Assembly: GCF_009831575.1 (NCBI RefSeq)
Contig: NZ_WUUT01000001.1
Location: forward strand, 953,345 to 1,017,344
Direction: 5' to 3'
Origin: Halovenus carboxidivorans
Lineage (GTDB): Archaea > Halobacteriota > Halobacteria > Halobacteriales > Haloarculaceae
DNA length: 64,000 bases
Shown here: positions 44,525 to 52,793 of the stretch, in pieces
How the letters are laid out: every line of letters starts with the position of its first letter
Position numbering within the stretch: the first letter of the stretch is position 1
The notes under the pieces: model-generated
Told to the model about the DNA's origin: nothing
The model's input: the letters and a program-made list of their open reading frames with translations, nothing else
Database searches by the model: none
Position numbers and translations under genes: made by a program

Positions 44525-45358
44525 ATGCACGTCCTCTCGATTGTCGGCCACTCTGATACGGGAAAGACGACACTGACCGAGCGACTGACCGACCGCTTCT
44601 CCGATCGGGGCCGGGTCGGCACGGTCAAACACATCGACTGCGAGCCGACCCTCGACACCGAAGGTAAGGACACCGCCCGCCACCGCGCGGCCGGCGCGGT
44701 CCAGACCTACGGCATCGGTGACGACGAGTGGTTCGCGACCGGTGACACCTCGGAACTCGACCTGCACGAGGCGCTCGAACGACTGGGCGAACGCTGTGAC
44801 TACGCGCTGGTCGAGGGTTACTCCGACCTCGCGCTGCCGACCGTCGTCCTCGGGGAGTACGATGTCGACCGCGGCGAGGTACTGGCGCGGCCCTCTCACG
44901 GCGAGGAGGCGGACATCGAGGCAATCGTCGACGCGCTCGAAGCGACCGAACCGTACGAGACGCTCTCCTCGCTGGTCGCGAAGGTCAAACGATCACCCGA
45001 CGAGGTGTACAGCGGCGCAATCGCCACCTTCACCGGACGCGTGCGAGCCAAGGAAGGTCCCGACGACGAACGAACGGAGAAACTGGAGTTCGAGAAGTAC
45101 GACGAGGTGGCCGAACAGAAGATGGCCGAGATCCGCGAGGAGTTGGAGAAGCGCGACGGCGTCTACGAGGTGCGGATGCATCACAAAACAGGCGTCGTCG
45201 AGGCAGGCGAGGACATCGTCTTCGTCGTCGTCTTGGCGGGCCACCGCGGGGAGGCCTTCGAGACGGTCGAAGACGGAATCAACCGCCTCAAAGAGATCGT
45301 GCCGCTGTTCAAAAAAGAGGTGACCGTCGACGAGGAGTTCTGGGCCCACGAGCAGTAA
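44525..45358 (+). CDS. moaE: MobB-MoaE fusion (Moco guanylyl-adaptor/molybdopterin synthase large subunit)
   Basis: 277 aa. Residues 1-150 are a MobB GTPase with P-loop GHSDTGKTTL (8-17) and LVEGYSDL. Residues ~155-277 are MoaE, with GAIATFTGRVRAKEG, YEVRMHHKTGVVEAGE and VVVLAGHRGEAFE, ending PLFKKEVTVDEEFW. MoaE inserts dithiolene sulfur from a MoaD-like carrier (SAMP/MoaD); MobB aids MGD formation. The fusion is known in haloarchaea. Confidence 0.95.
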   Translation: MHVLSIVGHSDTGKTTLTERLTDRFSDRGRVGTVKHIDCEPTLDTEGKDTARHRAAGAVQTYGIGDDEWFATGDTSELDLHEALERLGERCDYALVEGYSDLALPTVVLGEYDVDRGEVLARPSHGEEADIEAIVDALEATEPYETLSSLVAKVKRSPDEVYSGAIATFTGRVRAKEGPDDERTEKLEFEKYDEVAEQKMAEIREELEKRDGVYEVRMHHKTGVVEAGEDIVFVVVLAGHRGEAFETVEDGINRLKEIVPLFKKEVTVDEEFWAHEQ

Positions 45359-45543
45359 GCGTCCATCTCGGCGGAGACGATTGCTCCGGTTTCGTTTCCA
45401 CTCTCCGCCACCCGTCTCGTACTGCCGACGAACACCTCTCTGAAACGTATCCGTACTCTCCTCCCGGCAGTTCTTCAGGTAGTAACGAAACCAGCGACTC
45501 GATGCGTTGTGGAAAACGAGGAGATGACTACCGAACGCGGGGA

Positions 45544-46476
45544 TTACTCCGGCCCGGAGCGCTCGAACTCGTCGGGACCGAGACCGAACTCCTCGGGACC
45601 GGCCGGGACCTCTCCCCGCATCCCGTTGATGTGCTGGTCCATCTCGCCGTCGCCGCTGCCGCCACAGCCGCCGCAGCCACGGCCGGAGTCACCGAACAGG
45701 TCCTCGTTCCACTCGATGACCTCGGGGTCGTCCGGCACCCAGTCCGGATCGACATCCAGCCGGTCGATCTCCGTTTCGACCACTACGGCGAGCAGGTTCG
45801 CGACGGCGGCGTAGAAGCCGCCGTCCTGCTTGTTGACCTCTTCGGCGAACCGCCAGTACCACCGGCCGAGGTGCTCCTCGACGAAGGCCCGGCGTGCGCC
45901 GACGACGATTTCGATTCCCTCGTCGTCGCCGCGCCGCTTGAGTTCGGCCTCCCGGAGCGCGAGATCACTCAGGAACTCCGTCTGGAAGATGACGTGATCT
46001 TTCCTGTCGTTCTCGCCGTCCGCGATGGTGAGATCGAAGGCCTTGTAGAAGCCCGCGATGTCGGCCAGTTCGCGCGTCGCGGTCATCAGCGGTCCGGGCA
46101 GGTAGGTGAGTTCGTACGGCGAGACGGTGACGCCTTCCTCGATACCGAACAACGACCCCCACTGGCCGTATAGCTCGTCGCCCTCGGAGTCGGCGGCGAC
46201 GTCTGCGACCTGCTCGGCGGCCCGCGTGAGGTCCGGATCGTCGAGCCCTCCGGCGGCGTCGAGCAGTTCGGGACCGAACTCGTCGGCGCTGAGCATCGCC
46301 GTGAGCTGATCGCCGGGTCGGTCCAGCGCCAGCGAACACAGCGAGTACAGCCGCGCTCGGTCGACGGCGTTCTCGGGGGCGGCCTCGTAGGTCGGCACCC
46401 CGGTAAGCTCCGACTCCTCGCTCGCCTCTGGACCGGGCCGCTGCGTCGGCGTGCCGGATCCTAAGATGTTTCCCAT
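45544..46476 (-). CDS. TorD/NarJ-like molybdoenzyme chaperone
   Basis: 310 aa from ATG at 46476 (MGNILGSG); GAGGTG ~6 nt upstream selects this over the GTG at 46485. The central helical domain is TorD/DmsD-like (YSLCSLALDRPGDQL; LYGQWGSLFGIEEGVTVSPY; EYLGRWYWRF-like HLGRWYWRFAEEV). The C-terminal ~55 residues are unusual: GRGCGGCGGSGDGEMDQH, a possible metal-binding tail. It should load the cofactor and hold the Tat substrate of the catalytic subunit until folded. Last gene of the operon, 10 bp after the Fe-S subunit stop. Confidence 0.87.
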   Translation of the reverse strand: MGNILGSGTPTQRPGPEASEESELTGVPTYEAAPENAVDRARLYSLCSLALDRPGDQLTAMLSADEFGPELLDAAGGLDDPDLTRAAEQVADVAADSEGDELYGQWGSLFGIEEGVTVSPYELTYLPGPLMTATRELADIAGFYKAFDLTIADGENDRKDHVIFQTEFLSDLALREAELKRRGDDEGIEIVVGARRAFVEEHLGRWYWRFAEEVNKQDGGFYAAVANLLAVVVETEIDRLDVDPDWVPDDPEVIEWNEDLFGDSGRGCGGCGGSGDGEMDQHINGMRGEVPAGPEEFGLGPDEFERSGPE

Positions 46477-46486
46477 ATCTCTCACC

Positions 46487-47695
46487 TCACGTGATGTCGA
46501 GTCGGTAGACGTCCTCTTGTTCGTCGTAGCGCTTGCGGTCGGTCTGTGGCTCCTCGATCGGCACGCGGCCGACCTCGTCGCCCTCGTAGTAGCCGACGGC
46601 CTCGTCGCCCTCGATCTTGAAGCCGGTCAGCGACCACTCGGTGCTGCCCTGCAGGTGCAGCAGCGCCTGGATCTCCGGCTCCTCGCCGTTGCGGGCGGCC
46701 TGGTAGGTCTCGATGGCCTCCTCGACGCCCGGGCCGAACATCTGGGTCAGGTAATCGACCGGCGCCGTGATCGGCGGGATGTAGTAGATGTTCGGCTCGG
46801 TGCCGAACTGCGGGTACAGCGGCTTGGCCAGCCCTTTCTCGTGGACGAGGAAGTCGATGGGGTTGACAATCTCCTCGTTGGGGTCGCCCACGTCGGCGTC
46901 GTCCGGGTGGTTGATGTAGCCGTGCATCCGGATCTTGCCCAGGCAGTTCTCGAAGCACTGCGGGACCTTCCCCTCCTCGATCTTGGGGTAACAGCCGACA
47001 CACTTCTGGGAGACGCCCTCCTTGGGGTTGAGGATCGCCTTCTTGTACGGACAGGCTTCGTTACACTGCGTCGAGGCCTGACAGTTCTCCTGGTCGATGA
47101 GGACGATGCCGTCCTCCTGGCGCTTGTAGATGGCCTGGACCGGACACGACCCCGCACACGCCGCGTACGTGCAGTGGTTGCAGATCCGCGGCAGGTAGAA
47201 GAACCAGATCGGATGGGTGTCGTCGTCGAAGTGCATATCGCCGGTCATCTCCTCACCTGCGGGCTCGTCCTCTCCGAGGTTCGGGTACCGCCAGTCGTTA
47301 TCACCCGGCATGAACCCCGCGAGGTTGTCCGCGGAGCTGCTGAAGTTGTTGGTCGGATGGTTCTCCGGGTTCTCCCAGTCGGTCCCTTTGGCCTCGAAGA
47401 TCGTATCGCCCTGGTAGGTGCCGTCCTCGTCCCACTCGGCTTCGCCGAGTTCGTTCAGCAGACGGCCGTCCCAGCCGACGGGGTGGGAGCCGTAGGGTTT
47501 GGTCTCGACGTTGTTCCAGAACATGTGCTCCTGGCCCTCCCCGTGGGTCCAGGTGGTCTTACAGGCCAGGGTACAGGTCTGGCATTCGATACACTTGTTC
47601 AGGTCGAAGACGCCAGCCCACTGGTTGTCCGGCCGGGCGTCCTCGTAAGGATATTCCATCTCGCGGTTCAGGTGCCAGTTTTCGACTTTGGGCAT
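46487..47695 (-). CDS. Type II DMSO-reductase family Fe-S (beta) subunit
   Basis: 402 aa. Four ferredoxin-like Cys groups: C35/38/41/45 (CIECQTCTLAC), C172/175/180/184 (CNHCTYAACAGSC), C205/211/215 (CQASTQCNEAC) and C232/235/247/251 (CVGCYP...CFENC). The length and the LPRICNHCTYAACAGSCP region match beta subunits of nitrate, selenate, DMS and ethylbenzene enzymes. No signal peptide is seen, so it would be co-exported with the Tat-tagged alpha subunit. GAGGTGAC in the alpha 3' end is its ribosome-binding site, 6-7 nt before the ATG. Confidence 0.93.
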   Translation of the reverse strand: MPKVENWHLNREMEYPYEDARPDNQWAGVFDLNKCIECQTCTLACKTTWTHGEGQEHMFWNNVETKPYGSHPVGWDGRLLNELGEAEWDEDGTYQGDTIFEAKGTDWENPENHPTNNFSSSADNLAGFMPGDNDWRYPNLGEDEPAGEEMTGDMHFDDDTHPIWFFYLPRICNHCTYAACAGSCPVQAIYKRQEDGIVLIDQENCQASTQCNEACPYKKAILNPKEGVSQKCVGCYPKIEEGKVPQCFENCLGKIRMHGYINHPDDADVGDPNEEIVNPIDFLVHEKGLAKPLYPQFGTEPNIYYIPPITAPVDYLTQMFGPGVEEAIETYQAARNGEEPEIQALLHLQGSTEWSLTGFKIEGDEAVGYYEGDEVGRVPIEEPQTDRKRYDEQEDVYRLDIT

Positions 47696-47697
47696 TG

Positions 47698-50600
47698 TTA
47701 GTCACCTCGGGTGTTGATGTAGCCGCCGTCAATGTAGCGCAGCATGGCGTCGTTCTCGTAGCCCGGTCGCATGCTGAGGACGTCCGAGAAGTGGTCGTCG
47801 GGCCGCCAGCGGCCCTCGCCGTCCGCTGCGCCGTCTTCCGCCTTCTCGATTTTGACGAACGATTCCTTCGGCGCCCCGTTTGCGGCGTGAACGTCGGCCT
47901 CGAAGCCTTCGTCCAGGTTCTGTCCGAACTGATCTTTCCGGGGCATCGTGTCGGTCAGCCACGTACGGCGCAGCCACGTCGTCGTCATCGACTGGTGGCC
48001 GCCCTGGCGGTACAGCGAGACGTAGCCGGTCCGGTCGTTTTTGGCCCACTCGCTGTCGTCGTCCTGCTGGGCCTCGTAGGTGGTGTGGCTGGTCTGGTTG
48101 AGGTTCATCCAGCTACGCGTGACGCCGCGCGGAATTGAGGGCTGATGGCGCACCCGCATCATCGCGCGAGTGTAATGGTCCTCGTCGTCTTTCTCCGCGC
48201 CGGGGTACGGCCGGTCGCTCGGGTCCGCGTCGACCCACACGTAGTCGCCATCTTCGAAGCCTTCGTCACGGGCGTCCTGTGGGTTCATCTCGATGTAGCC
48301 CTCGCCGATGTACGGCTTGCGGTCATCCTCTGGATCCATGTCGCCGTAGTTACCCCACCAGACCGCGATGTTCGGCAGGGCGTTGGCGAAGGTGTGGGCG
48401 CCGTGGCGGTACTTCGGCGTCATGTAGATGTAATCGTAGCCGTCCTCGACGTCCATCAGCGGGTGGGTAGTATCCGTGAGTTCACTGGGTGAGTAGACGA
48501 CGTTGCGGACCTGTCGGTCGCTGGTGTCCCGCGCCACTGCGTCGCTGTCCCAGCCGCGGTCCTCCGGTGTGTCGGGATCGATCACCGGGCTATCGCTGTT
48601 GTCGACGAGGACGTTCGGTTCATACGGGGTCGCGTCCATCGGCTCCCGGTGCAGCGGAAGATTCTCGCCCGCCTCGGCGAACTCCTGCTCTTCGCGGAAG
48701 AACTCCAGGCGCCCGGTTTTGGTGTACCACGGTCGGTCGTCCTGAGTCTGCTCGTTGCCGATGTGTTTCGGATACGTCTGTGTCATCGTCATGCCGGGCG
48801 TGCCCTCGCGGGCTTTCTCCAGCAGATCCTCAATATCGTACCCTTTGACGCTGTTCGAGTTGTCGATGATCCGCTGGATGTACGGTTTGGCCCGGTACTC
48901 GTCTTCGTCGATGAACGCCCAGTAGTCCTCGAAGCGGCTGTCGCCGGTGATTTCGGCGAGCTTCTGGGCGACACCCTTGTAGTGTTGGGTGTCGTTGCGG
49001 GTGTTGTAGATCCGGCTATCCAGTTCCGTCTCCGGCATCACGTTGACGAAGGGGTTCGTCGGTGAGGCCGTGATGTCGTGGACGTGGTTCTCAGCCCAGG
49101 AGTCGACGGGGAAGACGATGTCGGAGTACTCACACGTCATCGTCCACCACCACTCGTTGCAGAAGAACGCTTCTATTTTACCTTCACGGAGCGCCTTCTC
49201 GATGATCTTGTAGGCACCTTTCGCGTTCCCGAGAATCGAGTTCGACCCTGACACCCAGATCGACTTCGTCGGCGTGTGCATGTGACTGTCGCCCTGGAAG
49301 TACTCGCCGTCGACTTTCAGCGGCTTGTCCAGGTTGGTATAGAAGTGTGCCGACTGCATGTCGTAGCGCCGGTCGACGTCGACGTGGGATTCTGGATCGA
49401 GTTCGATGTTGAAGGGATTCTCCTGGATGTACTGCGGGAGGCCGTTGAACAGCGCTGCCCGGTAATTGCCGGAGTAGCTGCCAACGTTGCCGGACTGGTA
49501 ACCGACGTTTCTGGTCAGACTGGCGAGTAGGAAGATCGCCCGGTCCTTGTTGTCGGAGTTGGCGTGGTGGTTCGGCCCCATCCCGGTGAGGATCAGCGTC
49601 TCCTGCTTGTTGGCCGCGATGTCCTCGGCGAGGTTGACGACCGACTGCGGATCGGAGCCGGTGACCTCCGCCGTCGACTCGGGATCCCAGGTCTCGTCGA
49701 GGTGTTCTTTGATGAGGTCGAAGACGGGCCGGACCTCGACGGTCTCGCCGCTGGCGAGTTCGACCTCGAAACTGCCTTCGAGGGTGGCAGTCACGTCGAA
49801 GTCGTCGCCGACGTCGTCGCGGCTGATCGCCTCGAACTCGCCGGTCTCGTCGTTGCGGACGACAAAGTCACCCCACTCGCGACGGTGCTCTTCGGTGATG
49901 ATCTGCGTGTCAAGATCCGTCACGTCCGCGCCGGGGCGCTGTTCGTCGCTTTCGACAGTGTCGGTCTTCGCAAGATCTTCGTGTTCGTAGTTCTCGAAGA
50001 GGTCGCTGGCCCGCAGGAACTTCTTGTCGTCGACCCGGACGAGCAGCGGGAGGTCCGTGTGTTTCTGGACGTACTCCTCGTCGTAGAGTTCGCGGTCGAT
50101 GACCTCCCGAGCAGCCCCGAGAAAGAGCGCGCCGTCGGTCGCCGGCCGGACGTTGATGAACTCGTCACATTTCGTCGACGTGGCGTTGTAGTCAGTATAG
50201 ATCCCGGTGATCTTCGAGCCTTTCAGACGGGCCTCGGTCAGCCAGTGCGAGTCCGCCATCTTCGTACAGATCCAGTTGAGACCCGCGAGCACGATGTGAT
50301 CGGCGTAGTCGGCGTTGATCAGGTCGAAGTCGACGGTCTGCTGGCCGGTGACCATCGTGTGGCCCGGCGGCAGGTCGGTGTGGAACGAGTAGTTATCGAG
50401 GCCGACTGCGCCGAGGGCCTCATCCTCGCTCACGTCTCGGACGTGGTTATCCAAAAGCGCCATCGAGTTGGCGTTGCGGTACTGGCCGAACAGTTTCGTC
50501 ACACCAAGCAGGGGCATGCCGCCGCGGAACTTCATCGTCCGGACGCCGGCGCCCTGGGTCTCCTCGACGACGCGTTCGTCGTAGTCCTGTTCGAGGAGAC

Positions 50601-51270
50601 TCTGCATCCCCGACTCGCCGCTGTAGTGTTCGGCGAGTTCGGCGAAGGTCCGCGCGGCGAGGTCGTAGGCCGTATCGAAATCGACTTCGACCCAGTCGTC
50701 GTCGCCGCGGTTGGCGTACTCCTGGGGCATCGATCCGTCGTCGTCGCGGGGGAAGCCCTCTTCGACCCACTGTTTGAACCCTTTGCGGACCATGGGCTGT
50801 TTGACCCGCCGTTCGCCGTAGAACCGTTCGATCATGGCCAGCCCCTTCTGACAGACCCGTGGGTCCCAGCGGTCCGAGACCTGATTGCCGTAGAGGTCCT
50901 CGGCCTCGCCGTAGTTCATCGACGGGCCGAGACGGGTGACTTCCCCGTTTTTCACGTTGGCCTGCAGATAACAGTTGTGCGTGTCGTTGGGTGTGCAGGT
51001 CAACATGAACTTGTTGTCGACCTCGTAGTGGTTCCGATACAGCGACTCCCAGTCGCGGTTGGGGTGTTCTGCGAGCGGGTTCCGGACGTCCGCGAGGGGG
51101 TCGCCTTCGTCGCCGCCGTCGGAACTCGACCCGCCACCCTCGTCCTCACGGGAGAAGCGCCGATAGCCGAGGTAACCCAACCCGACGGAGGTCGCAGTAC
51201 TCGCCGCACCGCCGAGGATCTCACGTCTGGAGAACGGAAGCACACCGTCGTCTCCCTCACTATCAGACAT
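47698..51270 (-). CDS. Type II DMSO-reductase family molybdopterin catalytic (alpha) subunit
   Basis: 1190 aa from ATG at 51270; GGAGGTG ending 10 nt upstream selects this over the ATG at 51288. Tat signal FSRREILGG (13-21) and an acidic linker. The FS0 motif is C92-x3-D96-x3-C100...C140: the first two positions differ from the H/C and C of the family. The Mo-ligand Asp is D299 in HTDLPPGHT. HTDLPLLVRVDD and the C-terminal MRVRHQPSIPRGVT fit the nitrate/selenate/DMS/ethylbenzene branch. Substrate unknown. No cytochrome or membrane subunit lies nearby. Confidence 0.92.
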   Translation of the reverse strand: MSDSEGDDGVLPFSRREILGGAASTATSVGLGYLGYRRFSREDEGGGSSSDGGDEGDPLADVRNPLAEHPNRDWESLYRNHYEVDNKFMLTCTPNDTHNCYLQANVKNGEVTRLGPSMNYGEAEDLYGNQVSDRWDPRVCQKGLAMIERFYGERRVKQPMVRKGFKQWVEEGFPRDDDGSMPQEYANRGDDDWVEVDFDTAYDLAARTFAELAEHYSGESGMQSLLEQDYDERVVEETQGAGVRTMKFRGGMPLLGVTKLFGQYRNANSMALLDNHVRDVSEDEALGAVGLDNYSFHTDLPPGHTMVTGQQTVDFDLINADYADHIVLAGLNWICTKMADSHWLTEARLKGSKITGIYTDYNATSTKCDEFINVRPATDGALFLGAAREVIDRELYDEEYVQKHTDLPLLVRVDDKKFLRASDLFENYEHEDLAKTDTVESDEQRPGADVTDLDTQIITEEHRREWGDFVVRNDETGEFEAISRDDVGDDFDVTATLEGSFEVELASGETVEVRPVFDLIKEHLDETWDPESTAEVTGSDPQSVVNLAEDIAANKQETLILTGMGPNHHANSDNKDRAIFLLASLTRNVGYQSGNVGSYSGNYRAALFNGLPQYIQENPFNIELDPESHVDVDRRYDMQSAHFYTNLDKPLKVDGEYFQGDSHMHTPTKSIWVSGSNSILGNAKGAYKIIEKALREGKIEAFFCNEWWWTMTCEYSDIVFPVDSWAENHVHDITASPTNPFVNVMPETELDSRIYNTRNDTQHYKGVAQKLAEITGDSRFEDYWAFIDEDEYRAKPYIQRIIDNSNSVKGYDIEDLLEKAREGTPGMTMTQTYPKHIGNEQTQDDRPWYTKTGRLEFFREEQEFAEAGENLPLHREPMDATPYEPNVLVDNSDSPVIDPDTPEDRGWDSDAVARDTSDRQVRNVVYSPSELTDTTHPLMDVEDGYDYIYMTPKYRHGAHTFANALPNIAVWWGNYGDMDPEDDRKPYIGEGYIEMNPQDARDEGFEDGDYVWVDADPSDRPYPGAEKDDEDHYTRAMMRVRHQPSIPRGVTRSWMNLNQTSHTTYEAQQDDDSEWAKNDRTGYVSLYRQGGHQSMTTTWLRRTWLTDTMPRKDQFGQNLDEGFEADVHAANGAPKESFVKIEKAEDGAADGEGRWRPDDHFSDVLSMRPGYENDAMLRYIDGGYINTRGD

Positions 51271-51334
51271 AGAGATACCACCTCCCATCGGCCGAACTGC
51301 TGTACTCGATCCGGGGTGCCTGTTCGGTAGTCAT
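51263..51334 (-). CDS. 23-codon leader ORF overlapping the molybdoenzyme alpha start
   Basis: ATG at 51334 to TGA at 51263-51265; the peptide starts MTTEQAPRIEY and ends GRWYLYV. The stop lies inside the first codons of the alpha gene, and the alpha ribosome-binding site GGAGGTG lies within this ORF. A TATA-like CATATAG (51362-51369) ~30 bp upstream would make it leaderless. So ribosomes entering here would have to finish before the alpha start is used. It may be a coupled leader or a small protein. Confidence 0.45.
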   Translation of the reverse strand: MTTEQAPRIEYSSSADGRWYLYV

Positions 51335-51361
51335 ATCGGTTACAGCAGTTCGTTTGACCCC

Positions 51362-51369
51362 TCTATATG
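51362..51369 (-). promoter_or_regulatory. TATA-like box of the molybdoenzyme operon
   Basis: CATATAG on the minus strand, ~30 bp before the leader-ORF ATG and ~95 bp before the alpha start, flanked upstream by a perfect palindrome. Confidence 0.5.
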
Positions 51370-51390
51370 AAGACCTGTATTTGATTCCCG

Positions 51391-51405
51391 CCCCTTGAGA
51401 AGGGG
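51391..51405. promoter_or_regulatory. Perfect palindrome CCCCTT-GAG-AAGGGG upstream of TATA
   Basis: Six-base arms with a 3-nt centre, ~22 bp upstream of the TATA-like box of the molybdoenzyme operon. The position suits an activator that helps TFB/TBP bind, or an operator for a dimeric regulator. Confidence 0.6.
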
Positions 51406-51439
51406 GTCGGAATTTGCCCAAATATCGGGGTGGATTAAA

Positions 51440-51523
51440 ATAGGGGAGTGTTTGCAACTGGTGGAGAACTGTTCCCAGCCGATGGAGAACCGTTTTCAGA
51501 TGGATGAGAACGCCCTGAAATCG
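51440..51523 (-). promoter_or_regulatory. Four 21-bp-spaced imperfect repeats (possible activator array)
   Basis: Units begin at 51440, 51461, 51482 and 51503. The core GAGAAC falls at 51464, 51485 and 51506, exactly 21 bp (two helical turns) apart; the first unit has GGGAGTG instead. Units 2 and 3 contain imperfect inverted repeats GAGAAC-T-GTTCCC and GAGAAC-C-GTTTTC. They lie 70-155 bp upstream of the TATA-like box, between the UspA gene and the molybdoenzyme operon. Confidence 0.6.
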
Positions 51524-51547
51524 ACAGAAGAGAGTGCTCGGGGCGTT

Positions 51548-51979
51548 CTACTCCCCGGAAACGTCGACAGTCAGCACCGGTACCGGCGATTGCGTGACGA
51601 CCTTCTGGGACGTACTGCCGAGGATGTTCTCGGTGTAGTCGTCGCCCTGCGTGCCCATCGTGATCACATCTATGCCCGCCGTCTCGGCGTAGTCGACGAT
51701 CTCCTCGGCCGGCCGCCCCCGCCGAATCGAGGTGACAGTCTCCAGTCCCGCGGTCTCGGTCTCCTCGGTGACGGCGTCCAGCGCCTGTTCGCCCTCCGCC
51801 TGCATCTCCGCCAGCACCTCGTCTTTCATCTCGTCGTCCAGTGTCAGAAAGGCCTGATCGTCGATGACGTACAGGACGTGTACCGTCGCGTCCCGTCTCG
51901 TCGCGATGTCCGTGGTGTGATCGAGGACCGACATCACCGAGTCGCTCCCGTCCGTCGGCACGAGAATATCGTCGTACAT
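51548..51979 (-). CDS. UspA-family universal stress protein
   Basis: 143 aa single Usp domain: MYDDILVPTDGSDSVMSVL at the start and the ATP-binding GTQGDDYTENILGSTSQKV (G-x2-G-x9-G(S/T)-like) near 110-130. It lies upstream of the molybdoenzyme operon on the same strand, with the 21-bp repeat array in between, so it is probably a separate unit. Divergent from the next UspA gene. Confidence 0.92.
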   Translation of the reverse strand: MYDDILVPTDGSDSVMSVLDHTTDIATRRDATVHVLYVIDDQAFLTLDDEMKDEVLAEMQAEGEQALDAVTEETETAGLETVTSIRRGRPAEEIVDYAETAGIDVITMGTQGDDYTENILGSTSQKVVTQSPVPVLTVDVSGE

Positions 51980-52098
51980 ACGTGTCGGTACCTCCGGTGG
52001 CTACACACGCCTTTCGGTTTGCGACGGCCAGCGCGGTCGATCCCGGTGGAGTGGGAACGCGCGCAGCCGCTTTTGCCGTTGCCCGTCGACGATCCAGT

Positions 52099-52716
52099 AT
52101 GTACGAGCGTATCCTCCACCCGACCGACGGGAGCACCGGAACGGCACACGTCACGCTCCAGGCGATCGATCTCGCGAAACAGTACGACGCCACGGTCTAC
52201 GCGCTACACGTCGTCGATTCAGATGTCACCTCGCTGCTGACGGACGTCGGACGTGACCGTGCCGCCCTCGACGAACGAGGGCAGAAGGCGGTCCGGAGCG
52301 TCGAACGGATGTGTGATGCGCACGGCGTCGACGCCGAGACAGCGGTACTCGACGGCGACCCCGCGGAGACGATTCTGGAGTACGCCGACGAGATCGAGGC
52401 TGATCTCATCGTCTCCGGAACGCACGGCCGGTCGGGCGTCAGACGGCAGGTGCTCGGCAGTGTGGCCGAGCGACTCGTCCGCCACGCCACGGTCCCGGTC
52501 ATGACCGTGCGACTCCCCGAGACCGACGTGACCGTCGAGGACGGCGAGCACGCGGAGTCCCTCGCCCGCGAGGCGCTCGCGGACGCCGGATACGACGCCG
52601 AGATCACCGACGTGACCCGCCAACTGACCGTGTGGGTGATCCACGCCCGGGCCGACGGCCGAGAGCTTCTCGTCTACCTCGATCCGGAGACCCAGCGGAC
52701 CAGCGTCATCGACTGA
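52099..52716 (+). CDS. UspA-family protein with C-terminal extension
   Basis: 205 aa from ATG at 52099. Usp domain 1-140 (MYERILHPTDGSTGTAHVTL; GTHGRSGVRRQVLGSVAERL) followed by ~60 residues (YDAEITDVTRQLTVWVIHAR...YLDPETQRTSVID) of a small extra domain. The nucleotide-binding glycines are intact, so it is an ATP-binding type. Confidence 0.92.
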   Translation: MYERILHPTDGSTGTAHVTLQAIDLAKQYDATVYALHVVDSDVTSLLTDVGRDRAALDERGQKAVRSVERMCDAHGVDAETAVLDGDPAETILEYADEIEADLIVSGTHGRSGVRRQVLGSVAERLVRHATVPVMTVRLPETDVTVEDGEHAESLAREALADAGYDAEITDVTRQLTVWVIHARADGRELLVYLDPETQRTSVID

Positions 52717-52793
52717 GCCGTCCCGACGCCCGGACCTCGGTCTGCTGGGAATCACCCCACCCACTCTTGTCCGGTGCTCGCGTACCGAGCGGT

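Noticed and set aside
49564-51330. 588-codon plus-strand ORF across the molybdoenzyme alpha gene
   Set aside because: It is exactly antisense to a gene with Tat signal, FS0 motif and Mo-ligand Asp. Long antisense frames are expected from the high-GC third-position bias, and its translation is Val/Asp/Arg-rich without motifs.
51440-51523. 21-bp repeats as a CRISPR or minisatellite
   Set aside because: Only four diverged units without spacers, and located in a promoter region; a regulatory array is the better reading.
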